From an uncultured Oscillospiraceae bacterium (GTDB lineage: Bacteria; Bacillota; Clostridia; Oscillospirales; Ruminococcaceae), in NCBI GenBank assembly GCA_934465295.1, contig CAKSKU010000010.1, forward strand, positions 1 to 64,000: a stretch of 64,000 nt of DNA, read 5' to 3'. The notes under the pieces are model-generated. The model was not told where the DNA came from and did no database searches. It saw nothing but the letters and a program-made list of their open reading frames with translations. A program made the position numbers and the translations under genes. How positions within the stretch are numbered: the first letter of the stretch is position 1; the number at the start of each line of letters is the position of its first letter. Shown here piece by piece: positions 1-8,022 of this stretch.

Positions 1-2
1 TT

Positions 3-182
3 AAGAGCATTAAGCTTACACTTGAAAATGAGGTCTCGCCTGCTATCAGGACGCTTACGGAAATGCAGGTTCAGAATTCGGGTCGTCTTGTTGTTATCGA
101 AAAAGATGTTTGCGACCTCAAGGACAATTTTGCTATAAATGAAGTTCTTTACGGGCTTGAAAAAATGAGAGCAGCCAATTAA
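3..182 (+). CDS. C-terminal fragment of an unrecognised protein
   Basis: An open frame runs in from the left edge and stops at TAA 180-182, leaving 59 residues. The fragment is rich in Lys, Glu, Asp and Leu and looks helical, possibly coiled coil; it holds one Cys. It ends in EKMRAAN. A hairpin terminator follows at once, which supports it as a real gene end. I do not recognise the family; short charged proteins of this kind occur as phage-type or plasmid-type hypotheticals in Firmicutes, but that is a guess. Confidence 0.6.
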   Translation, partial: KSIKLTLENEVSPAIRTLTEMQVQNSGRLVVIEKDVCDLKDNFAINEVLYGLEKMRAAN

Positions 183-188
183 AATACG

Positions 189-224
189 ATAAGACTTATT
201 CCGATGAATAGGTCTTATTTTTTA
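189..224 (+). terminator. Intrinsic terminator of the leftmost gene
   Basis: ATAAGACTTA (189-198) pairs with TAGGTCTTAT (209-218) with one G-U pair, followed by a T run at 218-223. It lies 7 bases after the stop codon of the partial gene. Confidence 0.75.
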
Positions 225-251
225 CAAACGCCCTGATCTTGGAGGAACACA

Positions 252-734
252 GTGAAAAAGCTTCTCTTTGCGATACTTGCGTCTGTCCTTTTATTATCCG
301 CCTGCGGAAAAATGAAAACCACAGATGATCTTATAAAAAAAGCACGAAAAGAAATACCTATCTCCGACGCCGAAAACACCGATATAAGCTTTGCAGGAAA
401 ATGCCAAAACGACAGCTATTCCCTGCTCTGGTTCATCTCGGGGAATGAGTATCAGTCGCACTATTACCTGCCAATGGAGTGTCTTGAAGTCAACGGCAGC
501 TATGAATTCGAGCAGACTTTCAAACCTATCGACTGCGGAAAAGACATTGCTGCTCTCATGTGGCACGGCAGCATCGCTTTTATTATAAATAATACCGACT
601 GCAAAACGCTTAAACTGGTTGGCTCGGACGGTGTGCAAAACATCGGGATCACCGAATATCCCTTTGTTTGGTATGATAAGATCACCCCGAGCGAATACTA
701 TTTTCTTGACAGTGACGGAAACGAAATAACATAA
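252..734 (+). CDS. Putative lipoprotein of unknown function
   Basis: The start is GTG at 252, six bases after GGAGG (241-245). The N-terminus is a lipoprotein signal: MKK, a hydrophobic stretch and the lipobox LSAC with the lipidated Cys at residue 18, so the product should be anchored on the outer face of the membrane. The mature part (about 142 residues) has several Cys and aromatic residues but no motif I recognise. It precedes the patatin gene by 16 bases and is probably co-transcribed with it. No function can be assigned. Confidence 0.8.
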   Translation: MKKLLFAILASVLLLSACGKMKTTDDLIKKARKEIPISDAENTDISFAGKCQNDSYSLLWFISGNEYQSHYYLPMECLEVNGSYEFEQTFKPIDCGKDIAALMWHGSIAFIINNTDCKTLKLVGSDGVQNIGITEYPFVWYDKITPSEYYFLDSDGNEIT

Positions 735-750
735 ACGGAGCGTGAAAATT

Positions 751-1638
751 ATGAACGAAAATGTGACCAACAAAGTTGGACTTGTACTGGAGGGCGGAAC
801 ATTCCGCGGTGTTTATTCGGCAGGCGTTATGGACGCTTTTCTTGAAAACGGCATTGAATTTCCATATATAATAGGTGTTTCGGCAGGCATATCGAACGGT
901 GTTTCCTACGTTTCAAAGCAGTTTGCGAGAAATCGTGAAATTATGGATAAATACCGCAGCGACAAGCGATATATTGGTGCAAGAAATTTCCGCATTTGCA
1001 AAAGCTGCTTTGGGCTGGACTTTGTTTTCGGCGAGATACCGAACAAGCTTGTTCCGTTTGATTACGAGACCTTTTACAGCTACAAGGGTGAGCTGAAGGT
1101 CGGTGTTACAAATGCGGAAACGGGAAAATTCGAGTGCAAAAACGGTTTGGAAAACGGCACTGATTTCAAATATCTCCGTGCGTCCTGCTCTATTCCGGGA
1201 CTTTTTCCGCCTGCCGAGCTGGACGGAAAGCTCTACTATGACGGCGGTCTTTCCTGCCCGATACCCGTAAAGCAGGCGATAAAGGACGGCTGCACGAAAA
1301 ATGTTCTTATACTCACTCAGCCCGAGGGCTTTGTCAAAAAATGCGGTAAGGGCAACATCATAATGAGCCAGCTCATACGCAAAAAATTTCCCGAGATCGA
1401 GATGCTTCTGCTCGACAGGCACAGGATCTACAACCGTCAGACGGAATTTTGCAGGGAGCTTGAACGCAGAGGAAAGGCCCTTATCTTCCGCCCGAAAATA
1501 AAGCTTGACAGCATGGAAAAAAGCACGGAAAAGCTTTGCGAAACGTGGCAGATGGGTTACGATGACGGAACGGCACGTATCGAGGAGGTCAAGGCTTTCA
1601 TCGGAAAGCAATATGATATGTATGATCCCAAGCCTTGA
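751..1638 (+). CDS. Patatin-like phospholipase family protein
   Basis: This is a serine lipid acyl hydrolase of the patatin fold, 295 residues. The family's key parts are visible: a glycine-rich oxyanion loop (GGTFRG) near the N-terminus, the nucleophile elbow GVSAG with Ser44, and the catalytic Asp in DGG at residue 164. There is no signal peptide or membrane span, so it is likely cytoplasmic. A GTG at 742 is in frame, but GGAG at 737-740 sits only two bases before it and ten before ATG 751, so ATG 751 is preferred. Bacterial relatives resemble RssA and YjjU; the substrate is unknown. Confidence 0.9.
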   Translation: MNENVTNKVGLVLEGGTFRGVYSAGVMDAFLENGIEFPYIIGVSAGISNGVSYVSKQFARNREIMDKYRSDKRYIGARNFRICKSCFGLDFVFGEIPNKLVPFDYETFYSYKGELKVGVTNAETGKFECKNGLENGTDFKYLRASCSIPGLFPPAELDGKLYYDGGLSCPIPVKQAIKDGCTKNVLILTQPEGFVKKCGKGNIIMSQLIRKKFPEIEMLLLDRHRIYNRQTEFCRELERRGKALIFRPKIKLDSMEKSTEKLCETWQMGYDDGTARIEEVKAFIGKQYDMYDPKP

Positions 1639-1713
1639 CAAAATTTGTCGGGCGGTCCGAAAGCTTGGTATAATCAGACTCACATCGGGGAAAATATACC
1701 CGAGGTGATACGA

Positions 1714-1881
1714 ATGGAAAAAGGACTTGACAAGCTTTTATCGGAAAGCAGCTCGGCGAAAATTTTTTACAGCTCTCTGCCCGACTATGTGCAGGGTGCG
1801 ATAATGAAAAACACGGACAAAATAACGGACGAGGAAACTCTCCGCCGTGAAGCCGACAGGATAATGCACGAATTCACATAA
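1714..1881 (+). CDS. Small hypothetical protein, 55 residues
   Basis: An acidic soluble small protein starting at ATG 1714 behind GAGGTG (1702-1707). It contains the segment SLPDYVQGAI and ends in a charged helix (EETLRREADRIMHE). A strong terminator follows 8 bases after the stop, which supports expression. The frame can be extended upstream to 1645, but without a ribosome site. I do not recognise the family and assign no function. It may be co-transcribed with the patatin gene. Confidence 0.6.
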   Translation: MEKGLDKLLSESSSAKIFYSSLPDYVQGAIMKNTDKITDEETLRREADRIMHEFT

Positions 1882-1888
1882 TATGAGA

Positions 1889-1930
1889 ACCGCCCGACTG
1901 ACGAATACGACAGTCGGGCGGATTTTTTTA
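1889..1930. terminator. Bidirectional intrinsic terminator
   Basis: CCGCCCGACTG (1890-1900) pairs perfectly with CAGTCGGGCGG (1911-1921), followed by seven T. It lies between the converging small plus-strand gene and the MATE gene, whose stop codon overlaps the T run. Confidence 0.9.
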
Positions 1931-3322
1931 CGATAATGGTGCTGTGGTCTCTGTTTCGGTTTCGATTTGCTTTTTAAGCTTTTTCCTTGCGATGATATAG
2001 CATACAACATGGGCGGCTATTGTAATTACCCATGAGACGGGGTAGGAAAGGTAGACGGTTTTTATCGTATGGTACTCGGGAATTTGGAACACGGTCGCTA
2101 TCCAGACAAGTCTTACTCCGCAGGCGCCTATGAGCGAGACTATCATCGGGATTATCGAATAGCCTATGCCTCGCAGTCCGCCGACCATTACGTCCATTAT
2201 TCCGCAGAGGAAATATATCGAGAATATGACTTTCATTCGGACAAGTCCTGCATCTATCGTTTCCGCTCCCGAGGTGTAAAGTCCGAGCAGCTGCTTTCCG
2301 AAAAGCAGTCCCGAATAGCCGAGGACAAGTCCCGTTACGACAACGCAGCCAAGTGCGCAGGCGAGTATCTTCGTCAGACGGTCATATCGTTTCGCACCGT
2401 AATTCTGGCTTGTGAATGAGATCGCCGACTGATAGAACGAGTTCATTGCAACATATACGAAGCCCTCGAGGTTCTGCGCGGCTGAATTTCCTGCGACAAT
2501 AGTTGAGCCGAAAATATTTACCGAGGATTGTATTACGACATTTGAGAGCGAGAATATCACGCCCTGAAGTCCTGCAGGCAGACCGAGGCGCATTATTGCG
2601 GCGGCTTTTCGTCCGTCAATTCTCAGCTCGGAGAGGATAAGCTTTATTCCGCCCGTTTCGTGCATAAGGCAGCGGACGATGAGAATTGCCGAAACCGATT
2701 CGGAAACGACTGTCGCTATCGCAACGCCCACAACGTCAAGCTTGAATATTATTACAAAAACAAGGTTGAGGATAATATTTATAACGCCTGCTGCGGAGAG
2801 GTAGAAAAGCGGCCGCTTCGTATCGCCTATCGAACGCAGGAGCGCACTGCCGAAGTTATAGAGCATCAGCGCAGGCATACCGAGGAAGTATATCCTAAGA
2901 TAATCTGCGGCGAGGACGAGGACTTCATCGGGCGTTTTCATCAGTTCGAGGAGCTGTTTTGCGAAGCACACGCCTATGATCGTGAGGAAAACGCCGCTTA
3001 TTGCTCCCATAAGCATTGATGTATGGACGGTTTTTGAAAGCTCTTTGACTTCTCCTGCGCCGTAGTGCCTTGCGGCGATGACGTTTGCGCCGATAGAAAG
3101 TCCGATAAAAAGGTTCGTGAGCAGATTTATGAGTGCGGCGTTCGAGCCGACAGCCGCAAGTGAGTTGTCACCTGCAAATCTGCCGACGATGATAACGTCT
3201 GCGGCGTTGAAAACAAGCTGCAAAACGCTTGAAAGCATCAGCGGAAGTGTGAATATCAGCATTTTTTTCAGCACGGGTCCGTTGCACATATCAAGCTCAT
3301 ATTTCGAGGATTCGGTTGCCAA
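1928..3322 (-). CDS. MATE family multidrug/metabolite exporter
   Basis: An integral membrane antiporter of 464 residues, the usual MATE length, with about twelve hydrophobic segments in two halves. The N-terminal half has the family hallmark region (LPLMLSSVLQLVFNAADVIIVG) split here only for display: LPLMLSSVLQ then LVFNAADVIIVGRF. It exports drugs or metabolites in exchange for Na+ or H+; the substrate cannot be read from sequence. The start is taken as TTG 3322, eight bases after AAAGGAG (complement of 3331-3337); an upstream ATG at 3403 would add residues unlike the family. It converges on the small gene ending at 1881. Confidence 0.92.
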   Translation of the reverse strand: MATESSKYELDMCNGPVLKKMLIFTLPLMLSSVLQLVFNAADVIIVGRFAGDNSLAAVGSNAALINLLTNLFIGLSIGANVIAARHYGAGEVKELSKTVHTSMLMGAISGVFLTIIGVCFAKQLLELMKTPDEVLVLAADYLRIYFLGMPALMLYNFGSALLRSIGDTKRPLFYLSAAGVINIILNLVFVIIFKLDVVGVAIATVVSESVSAILIVRCLMHETGGIKLILSELRIDGRKAAAIMRLGLPAGLQGVIFSLSNVVIQSSVNIFGSTIVAGNSAAQNLEGFVYVAMNSFYQSAISFTSQNYGAKRYDRLTKILACALGCVVVTGLVLGYSGLLFGKQLLGLYTSGAETIDAGLVRMKVIFSIYFLCGIMDVMVGGLRGIGYSIIPMIVSLIGACGVRLVWIATVFQIPEYHTIKTVYLSYPVSWVITIAAHVVCYIIARKKLKKQIETETETTAPLS

Positions 3323-3392
3323 GTTGATTTCTCCTTTTGTATTAATTATCAAGCAAAAGCCACACAAAGCATCGGCTTTATGCGGTGTTGGT

Positions 3393-3869
3393 CTATTCTG
3401 CAAGCAGAATCGGATAGCCTTTCTGATAGGGCTTTACAATTTCGGGGTGGATATCCGCTTCGTGAAAAATTTTCTTTGCGAGGTCATTTTCTTCAAGCTC
3501 AGCAACGAGTGCGGAGAGCGGTTTTTTGTACATTTCTGGGCAGATAGAAGCAATTGTGATAACTCTTTTTCCGCCGAATTCCATAATTCGGTAAGGCCAT
3601 ATTTTGCAGTCGAAGGGCTTGTCATCGCCAAGCTTACAGCCCGAACTTTTATCGAGGAGCGGACAGTTGAAAAGCTCGCCGTCGGGGATACATTTGAGTA
3701 TTCTTCCGCCCTCGCCCTTATCGATAAATTCAACCTCGGGGTACTTGCTCCCGATCTTCTCGAAAAGCTCATCGCTCACGGTCGGAGTTTCCCATATATC
3801 ATATTTATCAAAGATACAGCAAAGCCGGCATTTTGCGCAGCTTTCGCCCGATAAAATATTTTTCAGCAT
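3393..3869 (-). CDS. YkgJ-type cysteine-cluster protein
   Basis: A soluble protein of 158 residues with the metal-chelating Cys cluster CAKCRLCC at residues 11-18 and further Cys in CPLL, GCKL, DCKIWP and CPEM. This spacing is that of the YkgJ (UPF0153) family, thought to bind zinc or an Fe-S cluster; its biochemical role is not known. The start ATG follows AAGGAGA. It is upstream of the MATE gene on the same strand with about 70 bases between, so the two may share a transcript. It is divergent from spoVAC. Confidence 0.85.
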   Translation of the reverse strand: MLKNILSGESCAKCRLCCIFDKYDIWETPTVSDELFEKIGSKYPEVEFIDKGEGGRILKCIPDGELFNCPLLDKSSGCKLGDDKPFDCKIWPYRIMEFGGKRVITIASICPEMYKKPLSALVAELEENDLAKKIFHEADIHPEIVKPYQKGYPILLAE

Positions 3870-3959
3870 TTTTTTCTCCTTGGAATAATTTTAAAGGTTT
3901 GGGATAATATAATATCACCTTGTATTATATGCAGAATTTCCGAAAGGGGGAAATTTTTT

Positions 3960-4409
3960 ATGAGTATTCAGGGTCTGCCGCCCAAAGAATATAATGAAAT
4001 GGTGAAAAAGGCTTCGCCGAATTCAAAGAGCCTGATAGACATACCTAAAGCGTTCGCTATCGGAGGTGCGATATGCTGCGTCGGGCAGGCGATAAGCAAC
4101 ATTTTCAAGGCTAACGGCTTCGACACGCAGAGCGCAGCGACCTGGACATCGATAACGCTCGTTTTTATAAGCGCACTCCTGACGGGTTTGGGGCTTTATG
4201 AAAAGCTTGCGAAGCACGGCGGTGCGGGAACTCTTGTACCGATAACGGGATTTGCGAATGCGGTAGTGTCGCCTGCGCTTGAATTCAAGACGGAGGGTTT
4301 CGTTCTCGGACTTGGTGCGAAGATCTTCATAATCTCGGGACCCGTTATTCTCTACGGAACGGCAGCATCGGTTTTGTATGGGATCATCTATTACTTTTTC
4401 TTGAAATAG
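3960..4409 (+). CDS. spoVAC: Stage V sporulation protein AC
   Basis: A membrane protein of 149 residues with four to five hydrophobic segments; the N-terminus (KEYNEMVKKASP) is typical of SpoVAC, as is the segment GFANAVVSPALEFKTEG shared by SpoVAC and SpoVAE. In sporulating Firmicutes SpoVA proteins form the inner spore membrane channel that takes up and releases Ca-dipicolinate. The start ATG follows AAAGGGGG. It stands alone here: no spoVAD or spoVAE is next to it, and a repeat element follows. That is unusual, because spoVAC-AD-AE is normally an operon. Confidence 0.88.
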   Translation: MSIQGLPPKEYNEMVKKASPNSKSLIDIPKAFAIGGAICCVGQAISNIFKANGFDTQSAATWTSITLVFISALLTGLGLYEKLAKHGGAGTLVPITGFANAVVSPALEFKTEGFVLGLGAKIFIISGPVILYGTAASVLYGIIYYFFLK

Positions 4410-4436
4410 AAAAAATTGCTTAATTCGGAACTTAAC

Positions 4437-4921
4437 TAAATTCGGAATTCGGAATTCGGAATGCGGAATTATTTCGTGTTCCGAATTTTTTCTTGCAATT
4501 AAATATGCATTTCCGCAAATGGTCGGAAATTTTGTGCGTTCCTAAATTTTTCCGCAATTAAATATTCCTTTTCGCAAAATCCTATGAGCGGTCGGATATG
4601 GAATACGACCCTACGGTTTATGGGATATAATCAGAAGAAATATATTAAGTGTAACGGGACGGGAAACCCGTCAATAAAAATTCGGAATTAGGAATTCGGA
4701 ATGCGGAATTATTCGTGTTCCGAATTTTTTTCGCAATAAAATATACCTTTCCGCAAATGGTAGGAATTTTTGTGCGTTCCGAAATTCTTCCGCAATTAAA
4801 TATTCCCTTTCGCAAACTGCAAGCGGTCGGATATGGAATCCGATCCTACATTTTGTAGGGTGAAAATAATTGTCGTGCAAGCAAAACTAATTCCGAATTC
4901 CGCATTCCGAATTCCGAATTT
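4437..4921. repeat. Repeat element B: heptamer arrays around a tandem duplication
   Basis: This fills the space between spoVAC and the DUF6062 gene. Two imperfect direct copies of about 170 bp (from 4439 and from 4679) each start with an array of the heptamer CGGAATT/CGGAATG and end with the inverted-repeat module TCGGATATGGAATCCGA or its variant. A third array in inverted orientation (4890-4920) closes the element next to the stop codon at 4924. A small hairpin GACGGGAAACCCGTC lies between the two copies. No gene is visible. Confidence 0.8.
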
Positions 4922-4923
4922 AA

Positions 4924-5610
4924 TCATCCCTCCCGTGATGTTAAAAATTTTACTGCGCGTTCGATGCTGTCTTTGGAATTGCCCCAGTCTGCGTCCTTGC
5001 CGCTGTTGCGGTAGTCGTACATATTGCAGTAGTGGGTGACATCGTTCTGCAGGGTTTCAAGGTAGCTGCGGACGAGTTTTTCCGTCATTGCTTCAAACGC
5101 TTTGAGGTCGTTTTTCTGCAAATACGCAGGTGCAAGCGAAACGAGCATATCATAATGCGGCAGGCAGATAAACTCCTGCTCGTTCATCAGCTTTCGCACA
5201 TCGTCATGTTGGAACATTTCAAAGAATGTACGCATAAGGCGTTCCATTCCCCAGTCGATCTTTTCGCAGACGAAGCAGCTTTCGTTTATCTTCGAGAGCC
5301 TTTGCTTCTTGGCGTTTTTCGGTTCAAAGAGCTTTTTGCGCTCGAAAAGCTGACCGTCAACTGCGGCGAGGTGGGTCTGGAGCATAAGTGCGAGCGAAAG
5401 GCGGTTCTTCTGCTTCATCATCTGCGAAAGGTGAGTATGGCAGAAGCCTGCACGGTTGGTTTCGATGCGGACATCGGGTTCCATCATCGCTGCGCCCATT
5501 ATATATTCGACCGTTCGCTGCTCGAGCATATCCCGCATACGGCAGATCGGGCAGCCGCACTTCGGTTCGAGCACGTCGCTTATCGGGATAGTTAAAATGC
5601 TTTCTCTCAT
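4924..5610 (-). CDS. DUF6062 family protein
   Basis: A soluble protein of 228 residues with four regularly placed metal-ligand-like motifs: CGCPICRM (about residue 19), GFCHTH (56), CFVCEK (112) and CLPHY (149). The paired CxxC and CxxH motifs suggest two related halves that bind metal, an inference from the sequence. I recognise the pattern as the DUF6062 family of Firmicutes; its function is unknown. The start ATG follows AAAGGA. It lies 12 bases after the OGG gene on the same strand and is the last gene of that run. Confidence 0.75.
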   Translation of the reverse strand: MRESILTIPISDVLEPKCGCPICRMRDMLEQRTVEYIMGAAMMEPDVRIETNRAGFCHTHLSQMMKQKNRLSLALMLQTHLAAVDGQLFERKKLFEPKNAKKQRLSKINESCFVCEKIDWGMERLMRTFFEMFQHDDVRKLMNEQEFICLPHYDMLVSLAPAYLQKNDLKAFEAMTEKLVRSYLETLQNDVTHYCNMYDYRNSGKDADWGNSKDSIERAVKFLTSREG

Positions 5611-5621
5611 AGTTTGTCCTT

Positions 5622-6428
5622 TCAGCCTTCATAAACTCCGCTTGTTCGTATGTAGTGGAAAAGATACTGCTGCGCAATTCCTGCGGTCGGCTTGATGAAT
5701 TCGGGCAGACCGTTCGGGTAGAACTGCGCCAGAACACGCTTTATCCACACGTCCACGGGGAAGCACTCCGTTTTGTACATTCCGTAGAGCATTGTGCAGT
5801 CGGCGACCTTAGGGCCAACGCCCTTTATTTTCATCAGCTCGGCTCTTGCTTCGTCAACGGGTGCGGCGGCTATTCTTTCGAGTGAAATTTCGCCGCTTGT
5901 GACGAGGTTCACACAGCTTTCGAGATATTTTGCACGAAATCCTGCACGGAGGTAGGAAAAATCGTCGGCTGTTTTGCCTTTGAGCTGTTCAACAGACGGA
6001 AAAACGCCGTTTTCTTCGCAGAGCCGTCCGATGATGCCCTTTATTCGTGGGATATTGTTATTCTGCGAAATTATGAACGAAACGAGAGCTTCCCACTTGT
6101 CCTGCTTCAAAAGACGTATGCCCGAGGCAAATTTGCAGGCTTTGGCGAGCGTTTCGTCCTCGGAATAGATGCGTTTCAGCTCGCCGTAATCGGTGGCGAG
6201 GTCGAAATAATCGCACCAGACATCAAGGAAGTCGCTTTCGGACGTATTTTCGAGGACGAAATAGTCCTTTTCCTTATAAATGGTGAGCTTTGTATTGAGC
6301 TTTGCGCCGTGATATTTGCCGTCGGCGGATCTTTCCCAGCGGAAAGCCTGTCCGCAGTCGAGCGTTTCATCGAGGTCGAAATCGGGCTGCGAGAGGTGTA
6401 TATCGTTTCCTTTTACCAAGTAGTTCAT
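5622..6428 (-). CDS. ogg: 8-oxoguanine DNA glycosylase (OGG1 type)
   Basis: A base-excision repair enzyme that removes 8-oxoguanine from DNA and cuts the strand by beta elimination. The 268 residues hold an N-terminal OGG domain (LDCGQAFRW) and a helix-hairpin-helix/GPD core. The catalytic Lys207 is in KGVGPKVADC and the catalytic Asp226 in PVDVWI; their spacing of 19 equals that of Lys249 and Asp268 in human OGG1. It overlaps the tautomerase gene by ATGA, so the two are translationally coupled. It is the OGG1-type rather than AlkA, judging by the GVGPKVADC motif. Confidence 0.93.
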   Translation of the reverse strand: MNYLVKGNDIHLSQPDFDLDETLDCGQAFRWERSADGKYHGAKLNTKLTIYKEKDYFVLENTSESDFLDVWCDYFDLATDYGELKRIYSEDETLAKACKFASGIRLLKQDKWEALVSFIISQNNNIPRIKGIIGRLCEENGVFPSVEQLKGKTADDFSYLRAGFRAKYLESCVNLVTSGEISLERIAAAPVDEARAELMKIKGVGPKVADCTMLYGMYKTECFPVDVWIKRVLAQFYPNGLPEFIKPTAGIAQQYLFHYIRTSGVYEG

Positions 6429-6667
6429 TTCTTTAAAAGGTCTTTCGGGTCATAGTTTGCCTTGCGGAAAAGGACGTCCTGCTTTGCCGTGACATCATCG
6501 GCATAGACCTGCTGCCACTCTTCGGGGGTATAGTCCTCAACGGTGACGGTGATGTGATCTTTGGAGCAGCCGATTGCTTCATAGAGAGCCTCGGCAACCT
6601 TATCTGCTGCGAGCTTCTTCTGCTCGTCTGTTCTTCCTTTAAGCATTTTTACTGAAATATGCGGCAT
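6425..6667 (-). CDS. 4-oxalocrotonate tautomerase family protein
   Basis: A small enzyme of 80 residues of the tautomerase superfamily. It begins MPHISVKML, which places the catalytic Pro at the N-terminus once Met is removed. The family's small subunits are usually 60-80 residues and assemble as hexamers. The substrate is unknown; neighbours (glycosylase and phosphoesterase) do not point to a catabolic pathway. The start ATG follows AAGGAG by seven bases. It overlaps the glycosylase gene by four bases. Confidence 0.88.
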   Translation of the reverse strand: MPHISVKMLKGRTDEQKKLAADKVAEALYEAIGCSKDHITVTVEDYTPEEWQQVYADDVTAKQDVLFRKANYDPKDLLKK

Positions 6668-6679
6668 AGTATTACTCCT

Positions 6680-7447
6680 TTACTCAAAGCTGTCCGAAGC
6701 TGTTTCCTGCTCGGGCTGCGGTATTTCTGCGTTTTTACGTTTGTTTTTGCGAAGAAGCTTCTGCTCCTTATCCCATTTTTCGTTTTTGAGGACGACAACT
6801 TCATCAAAAAGGCAGCGGTATTTCGGCGGAACGAGCTTATTGATGTGCGCTTTGCCGAAGAACCACATTTTGAATCTGCAGTTGTTTTTGACCTTATCAA
6901 AAAAGGTGTGCATAAAGCTTATCTGATTTACCTCAAAGCCGAGGAATTCCTTCATCGAGGCGGGCGGTTCGTGGGTGATTATGTAATCGACCTCGCCGCC
7001 TGCGTTTTTGAGGTTTTGGATAGCATATTCGATCTCGTTATTGTCGGGAAGCTCGGCTTCAAACCAAGTATGCGACTCTCGGCGGATCTCAAGTTCTTTT
7101 GTCTGACCGCCGCCGAAGCCGAAGAATTTGTAGCCTTGTATCGAAAGCACAGATCCTCTTTTTATATGCATAAGATTGCCCGAGATGCGATGGACGATAC
7201 CGCCGCAGAAGTCGCTTTCGGGGTACTTTGCGAGGAGGTCGAAATTTTCGTGGCAGCCGTCTACGAACAGTGTGCAGAATCGCTTTTTGCCGATTTTTTT
7301 GAGTATGCGCTGCTCGTGCTTAGAGCCGTCCCAGACAAAGCCGAAATCTCCGCAGACGATGAGGACGTCGTTCTTTTTCAGTGCTTTTATTCGTTTATCG
7401 TTAAAACGGCTAAGGTCGCCGTGCATATCACCTGTTATACAGATCAA
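6680..7447 (-). CDS. Calcineurin-like metallophosphoesterase
   Basis: A soluble phosphoesterase of 255 residues. Metal-binding motifs are in order: GDMHGD at residues 6-11, VCGDFGFVWDG, DGCHENF (the GNHE block with Cys for Asn), THEPP and a later His. Such proteins hydrolyse phosphomonoesters or diesters with a di-metal centre; the substrate is unknown. The start is TTG 7447, nine bases after GGAGG. The C-terminal 40 residues are Lys/Glu rich and probably disordered. It heads a run with tautomerase, ogg and DUF6062 genes. Confidence 0.9.
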   Translation of the reverse strand: MICITGDMHGDLSRFNDKRIKALKKNDVLIVCGDFGFVWDGSKHEQRILKKIGKKRFCTLFVDGCHENFDLLAKYPESDFCGGIVHRISGNLMHIKRGSVLSIQGYKFFGFGGGQTKELEIRRESHTWFEAELPDNNEIEYAIQNLKNAGGEVDYIITHEPPASMKEFLGFEVNQISFMHTFFDKVKNNCRFKMWFFGKAHINKLVPPKYRCLFDEVVVLKNEKWDKEQKLLRKNKRKNAEIPQPEQETASDSFE

Positions 7448-7485
7448 TGGGATATTCCTCCAATAATTTAATCATAGCTATAAGC

Positions 7486-7514
7486 ATTATATCACATTTT
7501 TTGCAAAACGTAAA
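7486..7514 (-). promoter_or_regulatory. Probable promoter of the phosphoesterase operon
   Basis: On the minus strand TTTACG (7514-7509), 17 bases, TATAAT (7491-7486). The -10 is perfect but the -35 is weak. Confidence 0.5.
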
Positions 7515-7606
7515 GGGTAAAAAATCATTCAAAAGTTTAATAAGGTTTGAATTTGCGGATTGTACAGATTTTCGTACAGCAAATTAATTTTACACGGAAA
7601 AAGGTA

Positions 7607-7635
7607 TTGACAAACAAGAACATTTGTGCTATTAT
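7607..7635 (+). promoter_or_regulatory. Sigma-70-type promoter of the small Cys-rich protein operon
   Basis: TTGACA (7607-7612), a 17-base spacer and TATTAT (7630-7635). It is the only strong promoter in front of the gene starting at 7741 and gives a leader of about 100 bases. A LexA-like box fills the 3' part of the spacer. Confidence 0.85.
7618..7629 (+). promoter_or_regulatory. Candidate LexA operator 1
   Basis: GAACATTTGTGC differs by one base from the Firmicute LexA/DinR half-site arrangement GAAC-N4-GTTC. It lies between the -35 and -10 boxes, where a bound repressor would block RNA polymerase. Confidence 0.5.
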
Positions 7636-7649
7636 TAATTTGCAGCCAA

Positions 7650-7661
7650 AAACATACGTTC
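7650..7661 (-). promoter_or_regulatory. Candidate LexA operator 2
   Basis: Read on the minus strand this is GAACGTATGTTT, fitting GAAC-N4-GTTT as described for clostridial LexA sites. It lies just downstream of the predicted transcription start of the same promoter. Confidence 0.5.
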
Positions 7662-7740
7662 GTGCGATATAGTGTAAATTTGTGGAGAAGCTGCCATTTG
7701 CCCCAAGCGGCTTTTCCTTTTTTTGAAAGGAGAATTTGTT

Positions 7741-8010
7741 ATGGCAAAATGCATATACGATGAATTTGATGAGTGTACTTACGACTGCGAAAATTGCAGT
7801 CGGTCGGAGATAGTCTGCGCAGAGTGCGGCTGTGTGGACGGTATCTTTTTCGTGCAGAACGGCAGGACGCTCTGCTTCGATTGCTTCAAGGAGGAGGTAG
7901 GCGAAGAAGAATACGGCGATTTTGCGGCGGAATATGAAACGGAGTTCGCCGATTTTCTTATAAAAAAACACGCAAAACAAAGGATCGGGACATTCGGCGG
8001 CACGGACTGA
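7741..8010 (+). CDS. Small cysteine-rich acidic protein
   Basis: An 89-residue protein starting at ATG 7741 behind AAAGGAG. The first half carries ten Cys in paired motifs (CTYDCENC, CAECGC, CFDC), typical of one or two zinc-binding sites; the second half is strongly acidic (EEEYGDFAAEYETEF). No known family is recognised. It is the first gene of a two-gene operon with a phage-type sigma-like protein and sits behind a promoter with two LexA-like boxes, so a role in an SOS-linked mobile element or stress response is possible but only inferred. Confidence 0.75.
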   Translation: MAKCIYDEFDECTYDCENCSRSEIVCAECGCVDGIFFVQNGRTLCFDCFKEEVGEEEYGDFAAEYETEFADFLIKKHAKQRIGTFGGTD

Positions 8011-8022
8011 GGGGTGCTGCTG

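Noticed and set aside
913..1683. A 256-codon minus-strand frame opposite the patatin gene
   Set aside because: The plus strand encodes a complete patatin with all catalytic motifs; the antisense frame has none.
4440..4920. CRISPR array
   Set aside because: Heptamer arrays have no spacers of even length, and there are no cas genes in the window.
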